Positions 6,801 to 7,185 of a stretch of DNA of 7,185 nucleotides are shown piece after piece. The stretch covers positions 1-7,185 of the forward strand of contig JAIRRR010000274.1 in NCBI GenBank assembly GCA_031255875.1. The letters are read 5' to 3'. How positions within the stretch are numbered: the first letter of the stretch is position 1; each line of letters begins with the position of its first letter. A model generated the notes under the pieces. That model worked only from the letters and a program-made list of their open reading frames with translations, was not told where the DNA came from and did not search any database. Origin of the DNA: Treponema sp. (lineage in GTDB: Bacteria > Spirochaetota > Spirochaetia > Treponematales > Breznakiellaceae). The translations under genes and the position numbers were made by a program.

Positions 6801-7185
6801 GGTTGAAAAGAATCTCCTCGGCCTGTATCCGGTAGTTTGTATCGCCGTCACTGAGGGTCAGTACCACGTTCCCCGTAAGCCGGGCGTATTCCTCGTCAAC
6901 CGTCTGCAAGGTAAAGTACTCGGTATTGCGGGCGGATTCGATGATGATGTTCTTTCTTTTCGAGTCCCCGTCTTCTTCCTGCGTTCCCGCGCCGGGCGGC
7001 GGGGGAAGCTCGTAGTAGCCGCGCAGGCGTTCCATCATCTGTTCCCTGCTGCCCCCCTCGCTCAGCCCCAGGCTCCGGCACCAGGCGGCAAGTTCGCCCA
7101 GGGAAGAAGTTTTTATGTCCATTTCCAGGATCTTCTGTTCCGGCGTGGGGCCTGTTTCCTCTTCCCCGGCTTCCTCGCCTTCCGC
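3871..7185 (-). CDS. LptD/OstA-family outer-membrane protein, treponemal type, 5' end cut by window
   Basis: LptD is the outer-membrane barrel that inserts LPS delivered by the Lpt bridge. Numbering is from the Met at 7122. Visible parts are: a SAP-like helix-turn-helix stretch (about 6-37); a proline/acidic linker (40-57); an OstA/LptA-like beta-jellyroll (about 58-225) with repeated short strands such as ARLTGNVVLTL and ISASGSVEFL; the LptD-type transition VGEIPVLWLPVFFYPSDEI (220-238) followed by GYRSREGNFVQTTTY; then about 830 residues of alternating aromatic strands typical of a beta-barrel. It is far longer than E. coli LptD (784 residues). Only Cys15 is present, so the disulfides of E. 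coli LptD cannot form. The frame stays open for 21 more codons to the window edge, encoding an acidic Glu/Gly-rich stretch, and no signal peptide is seen, so the true start lies outside. TAG is at 3873-3871. Whether its cargo is LPS or another lipid is unknown. Confidence 0.83.
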   Translation of the reverse strand, partial: AEGEEAGEEETGPTPEQKILEMDIKTSSLGELAAWCRSLGLSEGGSREQMMERLRGYYELPPPPGAGTQEEDGDSKRKNIIIESARNTEYFTLQTVDEEYARLTGNVVLTLSDGDTNYRIQAEEILFNRTRNIISASGSVEFLRDDGNTKETFRGEQVTVDLDNWASVFMDSVSERSMGSDENVFRFSGSLITRSDEKATILTDAKITNGSSEEAFWSIDASKLWLLPGNDWAFFNAVLKVGEIPVLWLPVFFYPSDEIIFHPVFGYRSREGNFVQTTTYLFGRPRAKSSSEASSITKIMGGNTDDEKEQHGIFLRSTGKKNQDPNEKRLSFMLDSYANMGIYTGTEFTLPSTGSLSSLSISGGLGFTRNVYQINNSYTPFPHNDSVSEWNTSRLFSITVPFRYRLDSSASFILPGGRLSLTFPFYSDIYVTRDFMDRAEEMDWFNMIKQGNNQGTDADTDLTQNLLGYYDWRISGSFNPRLDFLNPYVSSISISNISSTLAFRHRNSAYWPSAVNTTDILPDRIFYYPDKLTILSLSASIQGTPLSLGGNRNSGSGAAETTPEYDDPFKGIGTPYSPWKEDEEEEAGAQSDLPYDLKPPELAARFNIPIPGGGPSFDVHYRLAPSGASEMQFRSSAENWPDAREVDWSEISSVLNTVRGDGNLGFTLQSSGNSLYTIGVQAFGNGAWQDYSMMNEDAEEFDTVAERNSALRRNYNATNFNTTGEGTLTVRPFFWNDIFANTNFQYSLRGLLAKSVFEDQVLAAGEEIGDPEYTIEYGEWTKEKLDTHLVRAQISALVMDHAQDVSVSLDLPPRDSSLYNAATMRIWISETSFNQRINKPFDTEERLFLPMTFTESLRFSQNYSFSQNVVYDPELDDFTSLNSSLQLHYVRVGYTMSRYRPYDLTNRGWEVKPGTDETFNPREFRAEYSQTYAKQELWKDRISFRISVGSSLSLDLQRYTYSKFLFNFSFTLGITKFLDISFNTSSENAVVFRYIQDLPVFGFEGEIPGEKNVFIDLINSFRFDNEILRRSSGFKLKSFGLSLTHHLGDWTAKLDWRLSPYLDTSGTPPYSYRFNNEISFVVQWIPISEAKTEITYNKDVFEIK

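Noticed and set aside
1..7185. Possible tRNA, CRISPR, insertion sequence, attachment site or toxin-antitoxin module
   Set aside because: Nearly the whole window is filled by three long conserved genes. I saw no direct-repeat array, terminal inverted repeats, transposase motifs or cloverleaf-like sequence by eye.

Overview
The window holds three protein genes and almost no non-coding DNA. Two run rightward (a large hybrid sensor kinase, then a REC/HD-GYP response regulator). They converge on a leftward gene for a very large LptD/OstA-type outer-membrane protein. The first and third genes are cut by the window edges: both reading frames stay open to the boundary, and both proteins lack an N-terminal part their families need. 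The only gaps are 19 nt between the kinase and the regulator and 32 nt between the two converging stop codons.

The organism is probably a diderm bacterium of the spirochaete (Treponema-like) type with moderate to fairly high GC. This rests on the LptD-like protein, which resembles the large, cysteine-poor treponemal LptD homologues (the TP0515 type of T. pallidum), and on the 7TM-PAS-HK-REC-HPt kinase plan, which is common in spirochaetes and some Firmicutes. It is inferred from family resemblance, not from a search, and is only moderately secure.

Positions 1-3838 look like one signalling operon. The kinase carries a phosphorylatable His (DHp), Asp (REC) and His (HPt). The next gene, 19 nt downstream with its own ribosome binding site, encodes a receiver joined by a coiled coil to a complete HD-GYP domain. 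The simplest reading is a four-step relay, His288 to Asp610 to His766 to Asp55 of the regulator, that controls cyclic-di-GMP breakdown in response to a signal sensed by the membrane domain.

Positions 3839-3870 form an almost perfect long hairpin that exactly fills the space between the two stop codons, most likely a terminator for the convergent genes. Positions 3871-7185 encode the LptD-like protein: an acidic stretch, a SAP-like helical motif, a proline-rich linker, an OstA/LptA-type beta-jellyroll and a large beta-barrel. I see no mobile element, RNA gene, CRISPR array or sequence repeat. The window is best described as ordinary chromosomal genes with some unusual details, not a clearly new system.
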